43,523 bases of DNA, from the NCBI GenBank assembly GCA_947290775.1, contig CAMYPM010000014.1, forward strand, positions 1-43,523, written 5' to 3'. This document shows positions 35,362 to 43,523 of the stretch, in pieces. The DNA is from an uncultured Bacteroidales bacterium. GTDB lineage: Bacteria > Bacteroidota > Bacteroidia > Bacteroidales > Porphyromonadaceae. The notes beneath the pieces are model-generated. The model was not told where the DNA came from. It ran no database searches and saw only the letters and a list, made by a program, of their open reading frames with translations. Numbering within the stretch: the first letter of the stretch is position 1; each line of letters opens with the position of its first letter. Both the position numbers and the translations under genes were made by a program.

Positions 35362-36255
35362 TTACTTAGTAGCCTCTACCTTAGCTGCCGGATGTACTTC
35401 GAGCAATTCAACTTCAAATATCAAAGTTGAATAAGGAGGAATCATGTTGCCGGCACCACGCTCACCATAAGCTTGGTCTTCCGGTATTACAACTTGTATT
35501 TTTTCGCCCTCTTTCATTTGTTGCAACACTTCTGTCCAACCGGGGATAACTCCATTTACAGGGAACTCTGCCGGTTCACCACGTGTATAGGAACTATCAA
35601 ATGGCTCTTCGACATCAATCAGACGACCCGAATAGTTTACCTTCACGGTGTCAAGGGGAGTAGGAGTAGCGCCATCTTCCTTACCCGGAGTCAGTACTTT
35701 ATAGGCAACCCCGCTGGGAAGAGTCTTCACTTCCTTGTCTTTACAGAACTTCTTGATATACTCAGCCCCTTTGGTCTTATTTTCACCGTACTTCTTTTCT
35801 GTTACGCGCTTATTGAATTCGTTTATTTCACGATTGTAGTACTCATTAGCTGCGTCTTCACTCCATTTTACCTTAACAGTATCACCTGTAAAGGCCACGG
35901 TGAAATACTTTTTGAAAAGTTCATTACTCAAAAAGCTTTCTGCATTGCTTTTACATACGTTCATACCATTTACAAGACCCAAATAGTATGAATACTGTTT
36001 CTTGTCTGCCATAGAAAGCCCCTTTTGAAAACCTTCTAAGAACTTAGCACGGTTAATTGAGTCATCTCCGGCTTGCATGTTCTGCATTTCCATCTGTTGG
36101 GCATAGTTAAGACCCTGCATATAGCCGATTGCCATTGCCATACTATCATTCAGGGGATCAGCTTTAGTACTATTTGACCCCTTACCCCCACAAGAAGCCA
36201 AAGACAGTGTCAAGGCGATACAGGCACTTAGTGCCCAAAAAAAATGTTTTTTCAT
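35362..36255 (-). CDS. FKBP-type peptidyl-prolyl isomerase, lipoprotein
   Basis: The 297-residue protein speeds proline isomerisation of exported proteins. It has a lipoprotein signal (MKKHFF, hydrophobic stretch, lipobox LASC with Cys22), an FkpA-like N-terminal dimerisation domain (about 35-170), and a C-terminal FKBP domain (about 200-292) with VKVNYSGRLID, PFDSSYTRGEP, VIPGWTEVLQQM and AYGERGAGNMIPP. It is the last of three FKBP genes in a row; the next upstream gene ends 11 bases before it. Confidence 0.94.
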   Translation of the reverse strand: MKKHFFWALSACIALTLSLASCGGKGSNSTKADPLNDSMAMAIGYMQGLNYAQQMEMQNMQAGDDSINRAKFLEGFQKGLSMADKKQYSYYLGLVNGMNVCKSNAESFLSNELFKKYFTVAFTGDTVKVKWSEDAANEYYNREINEFNKRVTEKKYGENKTKGAEYIKKFCKDKEVKTLPSGVAYKVLTPGKEDGATPTPLDTVKVNYSGRLIDVEEPFDSSYTRGEPAEFPVNGVIPGWTEVLQQMKEGEKIQVVIPEDQAYGERGAGNMIPPYSTLIFEVELLEVHPAAKVEATK

Positions 36256-36266
36256 ACGAAATGTTT

Positions 36267-37073
36267 TTATTTTCTATTTTCACTATTTTTTTCTTTTTGA
36301 TTCTTCGCGGATGCATTAGTAGAAATGCTTTCCGCTACAGGGATTGGTGCTCCCTTTATTACCTGCAATAATTCAATCTCAAAAATTAGAGTTGAATAAG
36401 GAGGTATCTTTTGTCCCGCTCCACGTGCTCCATAAGCAAGTTGCTCGGGGATGACTAAACGGGCCTTACTTCCCTGAGGCAACAAGCAGAGTCCTTCTGT
36501 CCAACCGGGGATAACCTGTAATGGACTAAACTTAGTCGGCTCACCTCGATCGTAGGAGCTGTCAAATACCGTGCCGTCAGTGAGCATACCTTTATAGTGT
36601 ACAACTACTGTATCCTCAACTGTGGGCTTGGGTCCCTTACCTAACGAAAGGATCTCATACTGCAAACCACTTTCGGTAACATGCACATCTTTGTTTTTGG
36701 CGTTTTGTTCCAAATAAGCACGTGATTGCTCTTTAATTTTCTCATTGATGCTTTGCTCCATCAATTTGAAGTACTGCATCACTATATCATTAGCTGCCTT
36801 AGCCGTGAGGGTGGTATCCACGCCTCTTACATAGCTACTAAGCCCTTCCAAAAGCACATTCATCTGAATAGTCTCATTGCCGGGGAAACGCCTCAGATTC
36901 TGTTTCAAGGCATCGCCGAAGGCCACGCCTAAAGCCCGAGAAGCCTCTTCGGCCGTAGGAACTACAGACTGCTTATTTGCACTAAGTGTCGTATCTGCAA
37001 CCTCTTGCGCGAACGCAGATTTTATCAAGGTCAGGCAGCAGGTTAGGACAATAAAGAACTGTTTAATCCTCAT
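36267..37073 (-). CDS. FKBP-type peptidyl-prolyl isomerase, periplasmic
   Basis: The 268-residue protein has a signal peptide (RIKQFFIVLTCCLTLIKSAFA), an FKBP_N-type helical domain (about 35-130) and an FKBP domain (about 145-242) with VVVHYKGMLTDGTVFDSSYD, VIPGWTEGLCLLPQG and AYGARGAGQKIPP. A 25-residue polar tail rich in Ser, Asn and Lys ends it. It is the middle FKBP gene, 26 bases after the upstream one. Confidence 0.93.
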   Translation of the reverse strand: MRIKQFFIVLTCCLTLIKSAFAQEVADTTLSANKQSVVPTAEEASRALGVAFGDALKQNLRRFPGNETIQMNVLLEGLSSYVRGVDTTLTAKAANDIVMQYFKLMEQSINEKIKEQSRAYLEQNAKNKDVHVTESGLQYEILSLGKGPKPTVEDTVVVHYKGMLTDGTVFDSSYDRGEPTKFSPLQVIPGWTEGLCLLPQGSKARLVIPEQLAYGARGAGQKIPPYSTLIFEIELLQVIKGAPIPVAESISTNASAKNQKEKNSENRK

Positions 37074-37099
37074 CTTTAATAGTCTGTTATAATACGGTA

Positions 37100-37696
37100 C
37101 TACTGATTTTCTTCAATACTCAGTAACTCAATTTCAAAAATAAGGGTCATGTTAGGCCTAATGACACTACCGGCACCGCGCTCGCCATATGCCAGATGAG
37201 AGGGGATCACCACACGCCATTTAGAGCCTACAGGCATCTGCTGTAAAACCTCTGTCCAGCCAGGAATCACAGCATTAACAGGGAAAGAAGCCGGCTTACC
37301 CCGCTCGTACGAGCTATCAAAGACGACACCATTGATAAGCGTACCATGGTAATGTACTTCTACGGAGTCTGTTTTCTTGGGTTTAGGACCATTCCCCTCT
37401 TTTAGTACTTCATATAAAATACCACTTGGCAAGCTCTTAACGCCATCTTTATGTCGCATAATCTCAGCATACTCCTTACCGGCTGCAAGGTTGAGCTCTT
37501 TTTCTTCATTCTGAATACGATTAAAGAAGGCTTCTGTTACCTCCCTAGCCTCATCGTAACTTATTTGAGGTTGCTTTCCACTGAATACATCAGCTATAGC
37601 CTCTGCAAAGTCCTCTGTAACAATACTCTTTATTCCGCTTGCCAAAAAATTATTTGCTATGCTTAAACCCAATGCATAGCTTACTTTATCTGTCAT
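37100..37696 (-). CDS. FKBP-type peptidyl-prolyl isomerase, FklB-like, without signal peptide
   Basis: The 198-residue protein begins MTDKVSYALGLSIANNF, a typical FKBP_N start with no export signal, so it is probably cytoplasmic. The FKBP domain (about 105-192) has VEVHYHGTLINGVVFDSSYE, VIPGWTEVLQQMPVG and AYGERGAGSVIRP. It is the first gene of the three-FKBP operon, with a -7 promoter box about 47 bases upstream. The three copies look like serial duplication followed by targeting to different compartments. Confidence 0.94.
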   Translation of the reverse strand: MTDKVSYALGLSIANNFLASGIKSIVTEDFAEAIADVFSGKQPQISYDEAREVTEAFFNRIQNEEKELNLAAGKEYAEIMRHKDGVKSLPSGILYEVLKEGNGPKPKKTDSVEVHYHGTLINGVVFDSSYERGKPASFPVNAVIPGWTEVLQQMPVGSKWRVVIPSHLAYGERGAGSVIRPNMTLIFEIELLSIEENQ

Positions 37697-37919
37697 GATA
37701 ATTCCTACTTATTATTCTTTAAATAAAGCCATTTAACCGCTGCAAATGTAGTAATTTAATGTATAATCTACGTGACTCCATGCATACCCGCGAAGTTGGC
37801 GACCATTCTACAATACAAGTACACGAGAAATGTCCCCTCTCTCCGACTCAAGAGCAGTCAAAAGCTATTTATCATATTCTGAAACCCTAATTATCTTGCC
37901 AAAGGCTTTATCTTCCTGC
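37697..37919 (-). promoter_or_regulatory. Promoter region of the FKBP operon
   Basis: On the minus strand TACATTTG (plus-strand CAAATGTA at 37743-37750) matches the -7 consensus; no clear -33 TTG is seen. The rest of the 223-base gap up to the PDZ-protein stop shows no gene and no clear terminator. Confidence 0.45.
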
Positions 37920-39371
37920 TTAGTCAAGAGAGTAATACGAAGCATCTCTAACCTCCGGCATTACCGAAACCTGTTTCATGAGACCCTCTTTCGTAACTAT
38001 ATCAAATACGATGGATGTAGGCAACTCATTTCCACTTACATAGGGACGGAAATTAAACAGGTAAGAAAATACCGTTTTGTACTTATTCTTGGCAAACCTT
38101 TTGGCAATTGCTTTATTATCACCGGACTTCCAGTAGCGACAATTCTTTAAGCCATACTTATCTGTATAGAGCGTTGACCCATCTCTAAAACGTATCGTTT
38201 CCTGAACAAACGAATGGTATGCCTTATTGAGTGCATCTTTAGTATCCATCATCTTGCCGTTGATCGCCGTAATACGATCTCCACTCTTTATCCCGGCACG
38301 ATCTGCAGGAGAACCGGGAACTACAAAAGCCACGAGACTGATATCTCTTGCGTTATACACAATACCGGTATAGTTGAAACGCCGAGAGACAACACGAATG
38401 GCAGGATTAAGATCATAACGTACAAAGGGAAACTGCATCAGCATAATAGGCAACGCATTGCGTGCATATTCGGCAATGGGATACTCTTCCATAATATGTT
38501 CTACTGCTTCACAGCTCCAAATCATATGACTTAGATTACGACCATCAAACAGACGAATACCAACCGTAAGTACAGTGGGTGCCGCTTGTTTGTCTGCCCC
38601 TACTTCAAGAAGTGGCATAGGAGTTAGGATACCACTCTCGGGTGCCACGCGATAATACTTCTTAGTATCTGAGACAATATCTTTTTTGGATACTTCTTTG
38701 TAAAAGGGATTACGCACCAATTGATAATAGGTGTCTATAATGATATCTGCATCGTGCACATCGTAACGCAATCCCTTGCGCTCAAAAGCCTGTTTAATTA
38801 CGGCTTTGAAAACCTCATCCGTTTCGTTAAGAGCATCACTCTGTGCATCGGCAAAGGCAAAAGCTTGATATGCTTCAAAGGAGGTCTTCCCCTCCCTACC
38901 CGTGTCAAAGGGATAAACAACAAGACGCTCAGAGGCATCCTCCAAACTATACAAAGAGAAAGCTTTGGAGAGTTGACGCTCATCAATCATATCAACGCCC
39001 AAGCAATATCTTGGCAGAATACGCTCTGCACGATGATATGCAAAATTGGATACACAAAGCCTTGTTTCTTCATCTGTCGGATTTGTGAGTGTGCGGATAA
39101 AAGCAGCTTCATCCATCTCACTTGTGGCCAATCCGTTAATACTGTCAATGATATCTCCGGGCTTTAATCCGGCTTGAGCTGCAGGAGAGGCAGGTTCCAC
39201 AGAAAGAATTACCGGACGGTTCGCCCCCCAATTCTCATTGTAGCTCAATTGATACTCGAAGCCTATAAAACAATTTGTTCCCAAGTTACTCTGTGCCATA
39301 GCTAAGAATGCATTTGTTACAAGCATAGTCAGACAGATGGATACGAGCAGACAAAAGTGGTTTCTTCTCAT
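37920..39371 (-). CDS. Secreted protein with two PDZ domains flanking a DUF4136-like domain
   Basis: The 483-residue product has a signal peptide (HFCLLVSICLTMLVTNAFLA, cleavage near residue 27). A first PDZ-like domain (about 50-105) has SVEPASPAAQAGLKPGDII. A middle part (about 150-320) with DADIIIDTYYQLVRNPFY and VGIRLFDGRNLSHMIWSCEA resembles DUF4136. A second PDZ (about 340-400) has VPGSPADRAGIKSGDRITAI. I see no protease catalytic triad, so it is probably a scaffold or substrate-binding periplasmic protein. Function is unknown. It follows the CinA-domain gene with a 25-base gap. Confidence 0.8.
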   Translation of the reverse strand: MRRNHFCLLVSICLTMLVTNAFLAMAQSNLGTNCFIGFEYQLSYNENWGANRPVILSVEPASPAAQAGLKPGDIIDSINGLATSEMDEAAFIRTLTNPTDEETRLCVSNFAYHRAERILPRYCLGVDMIDERQLSKAFSLYSLEDASERLVVYPFDTGREGKTSFEAYQAFAFADAQSDALNETDEVFKAVIKQAFERKGLRYDVHDADIIIDTYYQLVRNPFYKEVSKKDIVSDTKKYYRVAPESGILTPMPLLEVGADKQAAPTVLTVGIRLFDGRNLSHMIWSCEAVEHIMEEYPIAEYARNALPIMLMQFPFVRYDLNPAIRVVSRRFNYTGIVYNARDISLVAFVVPGSPADRAGIKSGDRITAINGKMMDTKDALNKAYHSFVQETIRFRDGSTLYTDKYGLKNCRYWKSGDNKAIAKRFAKNKYKTVFSYLFNFRPYVSGNELPTSIVFDIVTKEGLMKQVSVMPEVRDASYYSLD

Positions 39372-39396
39372 GATATATATCGTTTGTTTTCTACTA

Positions 39397-39888
39397 TTAG
39401 TTGTTATTACGCAGCATGCTATAGCAAGCCTTAAGGGTTTCCTGTATTGCAGTAGTCGTTATATTTCGTCGTGTACCTCTTAAGTGCAATTCAACGGCAC
39501 ACACATTAGTATGCGATGCAATAGCTATCCAGGCTGTACCCACAGGGGTATCCTTGTCAGGAGCAGTTGGTCCGGCAGCACCTGTAGTAGCAATCGCATA
39601 GTCCGTGCCTAACTGCCGAATAACTCCACGAGCCATAGCCTCAGCAACTTGACGACTAACTACCCCATGCATAGCAATAAGATTCTCAGATACACCTAAT
39701 AAGGACTCTTTTACTATCTCCGAATAAGCTACGATAGCCCCTTTGAACCAAGTAGACGCACCAGGAACAGCACAAAGCTCGGCAGCAATTCCTCCGGCTG
39801 TAAAACTCTCTGCCGTTGAAAGACTTTTGCCCCGCATGAGGAGCATACGGGCGATCATATGGGTTAGAGGATTAGCGACACACGACAT
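39397..39888 (-). CDS. pncC: CinA C-terminal domain protein, nicotinamide-nucleotide amidase
   Basis: The 163-residue protein is a stand-alone CinA C-terminal (PncC-like) domain that deamidates nicotinamide mononucleotide for NAD salvage. Motifs are LSTAESFTAGGIAAEL, VPGASTWFKGAIVAYS, GVVSRQVAEAMARG and ATTGAAGPTAPDKDTPVGTA. The usual ATGIAGPGGG reads ATTGAAGPTAP, a mild deviation. It starts three bases after the tsaD stop, so the two are co-transcribed. Confidence 0.88.
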   Translation of the reverse strand: MSCVANPLTHMIARMLLMRGKSLSTAESFTAGGIAAELCAVPGASTWFKGAIVAYSEIVKESLLGVSENLIAMHGVVSRQVAEAMARGVIRQLGTDYAIATTGAAGPTAPDKDTPVGTAWIAIASHTNVCAVELHLRGTRRNITTTAIQETLKACYSMLRNNN

Positions 39889-39891
39889 CGG

Positions 39892-40929
39892 TTATTGACA
39901 AAGGGTAGTTTTTACAAAAGGCACTACATCTATTGTAGCAAAAGCCTTTTGGAGATAACTATAATATCCGGCTACCGCTACCATAGCAGCATTGTCAGTC
40001 GTATAGGCGAATTTGGGAATGAAAACCTCCCAACCATACTTCTCCCCATAGGCGTAAAAAGCATCGCGCAACCCTGTATTGGCCGATACGCCTCCTGCAA
40101 CTGCCAGGCGTGTTATCTTCATATCTTGGGCAGCGCGACGAAGCTTATCCATCAATATATCAATCACTGTCTTTTGCAATGAAGCTGCGAGATCAGCTTT
40201 GTTTTTATCAATGAAATCAGGATCCTTAGCCAATTCATCTCGCAGTGTATAGAGAAATGATGTCTTAAGCCCACTAAAACTATAGTTATAGCCTTCCACA
40301 TGCGGCTTTGCAAAGTGAAAGCGTTTAGGATCCCCTTCTCCGGCAAGTTTATTGATAATGGGACCACCGGGATAACCCAAGCCCATTACCTTGGCACATT
40401 TATCAAACGCCTCTCCGGCTGCATCGTCAATAGTCTGACCAATAACCTCCATTTCATAGGGAGAATCCAACCGGACAATCTGTGAGTTACCGCCCGAAAC
40501 CAATAGGCAAAGGAACGGGAACTCGGGGAAATGCTTGTTTTCCTCCCCCTCCTCGTAGAGAAAGTGTGCTAAAACGTGTGCTCTGAGGTGATTAATGGTA
40601 ATAAGCGGCTTATCTAAAGCTAATGCAAAGGCTTTAGCAAAGTTCACACCTACCAGCAAGGATCCCAATAGACCCGGACCGGCAGTTGTGGCAACAGCAT
40701 CAATATCCTCTTTATTTATACCGGCCCTTTTTATGGCTGTAGCTACCACAGGGACTATATTCTCTTGATGTGCCCGGGAAGCCATCTCAGGCACTACCCC
40801 ACCATACTCTGTGTGTACAGCCTGTGAGGCTACCACATTGCTTAGCAGCCGGCGTCCACAAACAATCGCAGCACCGGTATCATCGCAGCTACTCTCAATT
40901 CCTAAGATAATAGGGTCTTTATGCGACAT
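39892..40929 (-). CDS. tsaD: tRNA threonylcarbamoyladenosine biosynthesis protein TsaD
   Basis: TsaD transfers the threonylcarbamoyl group to A37 of ANN-decoding tRNAs. The product has ILGIESSCDDTGAAIV, MASRAHQENIVPVV, TAGPGLLGSLLVG, the metal motif INHLRAHVLAH with two histidines, CLLVSGGNSQIV, and VAGGVSANTGLR. Starts at 40929 (345 residues, as in homologues), 40935 and 40950 are possible; I prefer 40929. A -7 promoter box lies at 40971-40978. Confidence 0.96.
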   Translation of the reverse strand: MSHKDPIILGIESSCDDTGAAIVCGRRLLSNVVASQAVHTEYGGVVPEMASRAHQENIVPVVATAIKRAGINKEDIDAVATTAGPGLLGSLLVGVNFAKAFALALDKPLITINHLRAHVLAHFLYEEGEENKHFPEFPFLCLLVSGGNSQIVRLDSPYEMEVIGQTIDDAAGEAFDKCAKVMGLGYPGGPIINKLAGEGDPKRFHFAKPHVEGYNYSFSGLKTSFLYTLRDELAKDPDFIDKNKADLAASLQKTVIDILMDKLRRAAQDMKITRLAVAGGVSANTGLRDAFYAYGEKYGWEVFIPKFAYTTDNAAMVAVAGYYSYLQKAFATIDVVPFVKTTLCQ

Positions 40930-40970
40930 ACTCATTCCATTACTCGTCATTCAACCATAACAAAGATACT

Positions 40971-40978
40971 ATTTTAAG
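40971..40978 (-). promoter_or_regulatory. tsaD -7 promoter box
   Basis: The minus strand reads TATCTTTG, a full match to TAnnTTTG, shortly before the possible tsaD starts. No well-placed -33 TTG is visible. Confidence 0.45.
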
Positions 40979-40993
40979 AGTATTCAATGACTA

Positions 40994-41644
40994 CTAAAGA
41001 CGTGTCATAGGGGCAAATCCCGGCAACGTCCACTTATAACGAATAGCCAATAGTCTTATTGAAAGTACAAGAAGGGAGACGAAAAGCCCAATAAATGGTA
41101 CGCTAAGCGGTGTAAAACTAAAAAGAAAAATATAGACCAATCCACCCATTAAACAAGCCGATGCATACACCTCACGAACAAAGATATGTGGGATTTCATT
41201 GACTAGTATATCGCGTATCATACCACCAAAAGCCCCTGTGATAGTAGCCATCAAAGGAGCTATCCAAATCGCCATACCTGCATCTATACTACGCTGTGCC
41301 CCTACAACTGCAAACATTCCTAACCCGACTGAATCCAAAAAGAATACAACATGCTCAACCTTCAGCAAGTATCTCCGGAAAACAGCATACGTAAGAAGCG
41401 CTAATAGGGTAATCATCAAATACATAGGGTTGGAAAACCAAAAAACAGGAATATCCAACATCATATCACGCAGCGTACCACCTCCTACAGCTGTAATAAA
41501 TCCTACCACATAGGCACCGAACCAGTCTAATTGGTGTTCTTCCGCAACCCGTATTCCACTGACCGCAAAGGCAAATGTCCCCAAATAATCACTCCAAAGA
41601 GAGTAATCCCGTATCAGATCAAGAAAAGTTTGATTATCACTCAT
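40994..41644 (-). CDS. TRIC/UPF0126-family membrane protein (YicG-like)
   Basis: The 216-residue integral membrane protein has the two-fold repeated TRIC channel layout with about seven hydrophobic segments. The glycine-rich motifs FAFAVSGIRVAEEHQLDWFG, GGGTLRDMMLD and, in the second half, GAFGGMIRDILVNEIPHIF are visible. Bacterial members are cation channels or glycine-related transporters; the substrate is not known here. It starts 20 bases after miaB and is probably in its operon. Confidence 0.9.
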   Translation of the reverse strand: MSDNQTFLDLIRDYSLWSDYLGTFAFAVSGIRVAEEHQLDWFGAYVVGFITAVGGGTLRDMMLDIPVFWFSNPMYLMITLLALLTYAVFRRYLLKVEHVVFFLDSVGLGMFAVVGAQRSIDAGMAIWIAPLMATITGAFGGMIRDILVNEIPHIFVREVYASACLMGGLVYIFLFSFTPLSVPFIGLFVSLLVLSIRLLAIRYKWTLPGFAPMTRL

Positions 41645-41664
41645 ATTACAACTTAGGTTCCAGC

Positions 41665-42987
41665 CTATATTTCCCCTAAGAGCGTTGCTTGTGTTGCACC
41701 CTTTATCTTCACATTCACAAAGCTTCCGATACGAGCCTGAGCCTTTGGAAAGACAACTACTTTATTGGTTACTGTACGGCCAAAGTACTCATCCCGACTC
41801 TTCTTACTGACTCCCTCAACCAGTACCTCAAAAGTTTTACCTATATCAGCCTCATTAGAAGCAAGACTCAGCCTATTTTGCAGGGCAATCAACTCTTCTA
41901 AACGTCTTAGTTTAACGCTTTCCGGCACATCATCAGGGTAGTGTCTTGCCGCATATGTGGAAGGACGCTCACTGTACTTAAAGAGGAATGCAGAATCAAA
42001 ACGAATCTCTTCCATAAGTCTAAGCGTATCGGCATGGTCTTCTTCAGTTTCTCCACAGAAGCCACAAAAGATATCAGTAGAGATACCACAGTGCGGGATA
42101 CTTTTACGCAGAGTAGCAACCCTATCAATGTACCACTCTCTTGTATATCCTCGCTTCATACGCTCCAAGACTGCGTTGCTACCACTTTGTACCGGCAAAT
42201 GAATATGAGCACAGATCTTTGGATAGGTTGCCATGGTATGGATCAACTTGTCGCTCATATCTATTGGATGAGGCGAGGTAAAGCGGATACGCATTTCGGG
42301 AGCAATCCGATGGATAGCAACGAGCAGATCTGGGAAATCCACTTCAGCACCATCTTTTCCTATATAATGATAGCCATTTACCTTCTGTCCAAGTAGGGTC
42401 ACTTCCCTATACCCCACCTCACGCATATGCTCAATTTCTCGATAGATACTCTCCGGCTCTCTGCTTCGCTCCCTACCTCGAGTAAAAGGAACAATGCAAT
42501 ACGAGCAAAACTCATCACAGCCTCTCATAATACTCACAAAGCCGGAGATATGCAGCCCGGGGAGTTTGAGCGGTATCACATCGCGATAAGTTTCCTCTTT
42601 GCTAAGGGTAATATTGATTGCCTTGTGACCACTTTCTACATCGCTAAGCATATTCGGCAAATCAGAATACGCATCGGGTCCTGCTACCAAATCGACTCCA
42701 TACTCAGTAAGTAGCCTTTCTTTTACTCGCTCCGCCATACATCCCAGAACGCCTATTATAGCCGGATTTCCATTCTTACGCCTTAGCGCTTGTAGATTTT
42801 CAATACGCCCTATAACGCGCTTCTCGGCATTATCTCTCACACTGCACGTATTAATAAGTAGTACATCCGCTTCTTCCGGAGACTCTGTAAAATCATATCC
42901 TACTGTTTGGAGTATAGCAGCCACAACTTCTGTATCAGCTACATTCATCTGACAGCCGTAAGTTTCTATATGAACTTTTTGTGACAT
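41665..42987 (-). CDS. miaB: tRNA-2-methylthio-N6-dimethylallyladenosine synthase
   Basis: MiaB adds the methylthio group to i6A37 of tRNA using two iron-sulfur clusters and AdoMet. The 440-residue protein has the UPF0004 domain cysteines (Cys12 in YGCQMNVADTE, Cys48 in INTCSVRDNAEKR, Cys83 in LGCMAER), the radical-SAM motif RGCDEFCSYC (Cys157, 161, 164), FTSPHP, HLPVQSGS and a C-terminal TRAM domain. Length is normal for the family. Confidence 0.97.
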   Translation of the reverse strand: MSQKVHIETYGCQMNVADTEVVAAILQTVGYDFTESPEEADVLLINTCSVRDNAEKRVIGRIENLQALRRKNGNPAIIGVLGCMAERVKERLLTEYGVDLVAGPDAYSDLPNMLSDVESGHKAINITLSKEETYRDVIPLKLPGLHISGFVSIMRGCDEFCSYCIVPFTRGRERSREPESIYREIEHMREVGYREVTLLGQKVNGYHYIGKDGAEVDFPDLLVAIHRIAPEMRIRFTSPHPIDMSDKLIHTMATYPKICAHIHLPVQSGSNAVLERMKRGYTREWYIDRVATLRKSIPHCGISTDIFCGFCGETEEDHADTLRLMEEIRFDSAFLFKYSERPSTYAARHYPDDVPESVKLRRLEELIALQNRLSLASNEADIGKTFEVLVEGVSKKSRDEYFGRTVTNKVVVFPKAQARIGSFVNVKIKGATQATLLGEI

Positions 42988-43077
42988 TATTTTGATACAT
43001 TAATAGGTAAAAGAAACACAACCTGATACATTCCCGTTAAGACAATTAAAAATATGCATTTCATGTGGGTTTTATAG

Positions 43078-43190
43078 TTGTTGCATTGGAAATAATTCAC
43101 CAACTTTGCGATGGAAAAGAAAGATTTTTCTATAGTTAAGGTTTTGGTTAATGTAGGAAGGGCGAGTCGTGAGATTCGCCCTTTCATTTC
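43078..43190 (+). ncRNA. Candidate short transcript with promoter and terminal hairpin
   Basis: TTG at 43078-43080, a 20-base spacer and CAACTTTG at 43101-43108 form a near-consensus promoter. About 50 bases later AAGGGCGA (43158-43165) pairs with TCGCCCTT (43176-43183), followed by a T-rich stretch, so a transcript of about 75-80 bases is possible. A 33-codon frame (ATG 43111 to 43212) runs through it but its ATG would lie at or before the predicted transcript start. No family is recognised. Confidence 0.4.
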
Positions 43191-43335
43191 AGCTCCTTGC
43201 CTTTGCAAGTAAAACCACAAAAAGGAAGCGAACACTTTGCGTGTCCCTATAGGTGTATTCCGACACTTTGCAATGTCATTTCCCAGTTTAATAGGATCAT
43301 TAATACTTCTTATATCCTTATTGTCCATTATTTAG

Positions 43336-43386
43336 TACCTTTGAGTAGTCGCATCAATCCTTCCTTTTACAAAAGTACAAAGGAAG
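43336..43386 (+). promoter_or_regulatory. Promoter box and leader hairpin of the CoA-transferase gene
   Basis: TACCTTTG at 43336-43343 matches the -7 consensus. The predicted leader contains a hairpin (43360-43386) in which CTTCCTTT pairs with AAAGGAAG, with TAC/GTA continuing the stem towards the loop. The ATG is 58 bases further on. No correctly spaced -33 TTG is seen. Confidence 0.45.
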
Positions 43387-43444
43387 CGTGACACGAGAGC
43401 TATTTATGAAATAAGAAAACACGATAATATATTTGAGGAAAGCA

Positions 43445-43523
43445 ATGTACAAAGTAATGAGTGCCGATGAGGCGGCAAGGTTGATTAAAAATGGCGATAA
43501 TGTGGGCGTGAGCGGGTTTACCC
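43445..43523 (+). CDS. Acetyl-CoA hydrolase/CoA-transferase, 5' end (runs out of window)
   Basis: Only 26 codons are visible: MYKVMSADEAARLIKNGDNV followed by GVSGFT. This start matches acetyl-CoA hydrolase/transferase proteins such as succinate or propionyl-CoA:succinate CoA-transferases, in which the GDNVGxSGFT segment precedes a glycine/proline CoA-binding motif. In Bacteroidales such enzymes serve acetate, propionate or butyrate fermentation. The family call rests on this short segment only. Confidence 0.75.
   Translation, partial: MYKVMSADEAARLIKNGDNVGVSGFT

Larger units (their letters stand above)
42988..43444. other. Divergent intergenic region between miaB and the CoA-transferase gene
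   Basis: This 457-base gap has no well-supported protein gene. It holds a promoter with a short hairpin-ended transcript unit (43078-43190), a second -7 box (43336-43343) and a leader hairpin (43360-43386). A 113-codon reading frame on the minus strand across it has no recognisable features. Confidence 0.6.

Noticed and set aside
43111..43212. 33-codon frame starting right after a promoter box
   Set aside because: The ATG falls at or before the predicted transcript start and the terminal hairpin lies within the frame; not enough to call a gene.
42987..43328. 113-codon minus-strand frame upstream of miaB
   Set aside because: It covers promoter and hairpin features, shows no recognisable motif and has a start without support.

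Overview
The window looks like a chromosomal segment of a Bacteroidales bacterium, most probably Porphyromonas or a close relative (inference). The signs are promoters of the Bacteroidetes type (TTG, about 20 bases, TAnnTTTG), few Shine-Dalgarno sites, lipoproteins with the LAxxC lipobox, DUF4837/DUF4834 genes, tandem FKBP isomerases, a TonB receptor with a carboxypeptidase-regulatory-like N-domain, and an integrase and MobV relaxase of Bacteroides type.

Layout. (1) 1-3177: two tandem surface lipoprotein genes. They share an almost identical repeat region and a C-terminal domain with the same anchors but different sequence between them. (2) About 3580-13330: an integrated mobilizable element. 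It carries a tyrosine recombinase (3674), a small helix-turn-helix protein, a non-coding tract with octamer iterons and nested inverted repeats (probable oriT), a MobV relaxase (5899), and a six-gene defence operon (7394-13064). (3) 13065-13629: the right junction, an outward promoter, and a GC-rich foldable segment. (4) 13630-24641: a co-directional housekeeping run: GH3 hydrolase, PLP-fold protein lacking the PLP lysine, DUF4837 lipoprotein, pdxA, RecB-like helicase-nuclease, psd, pssA, DUF4834 and an LptF/G permease. (5) 24664-32234: a 22-bp tandem repeat, then uvrA, ruvC, a second LptF/G permease, ribBA and a secreted protein, closed by a strong terminator. (6) 32380-35186: a second copy of the 22-bp repeat and a TonB-dependent receptor. 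(7) 35362-42987 on the minus strand: three FKBP isomerases, a PDZ protein, a CinA C-terminal domain protein, tsaD, a TRIC-family channel and miaB. (8) The 5' end of a CoA-transferase gene at 43445.

The most interesting part is the defence operon. It encodes an XRE regulator, an N4-cytosine/N6-adenine type methyltransferase fused to a staphylococcal-nuclease-like domain, an MjaI-type restriction endonuclease, a C5-cytosine methyltransferase, a GHKL (MORC/MutL/Hsp90-like) ATPase fused to a C-terminal TIR domain, and a Vsr endonuclease. Spacings are 2-26 bases, or overlaps. This reads as an ordinary type II system with its controller stacked on a Dcm-GHKL-Vsr module whose effector seems to be a TIR domain, which suggests methylation-based self recognition coupled to NAD depletion. 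That coupling is inference from domain content.
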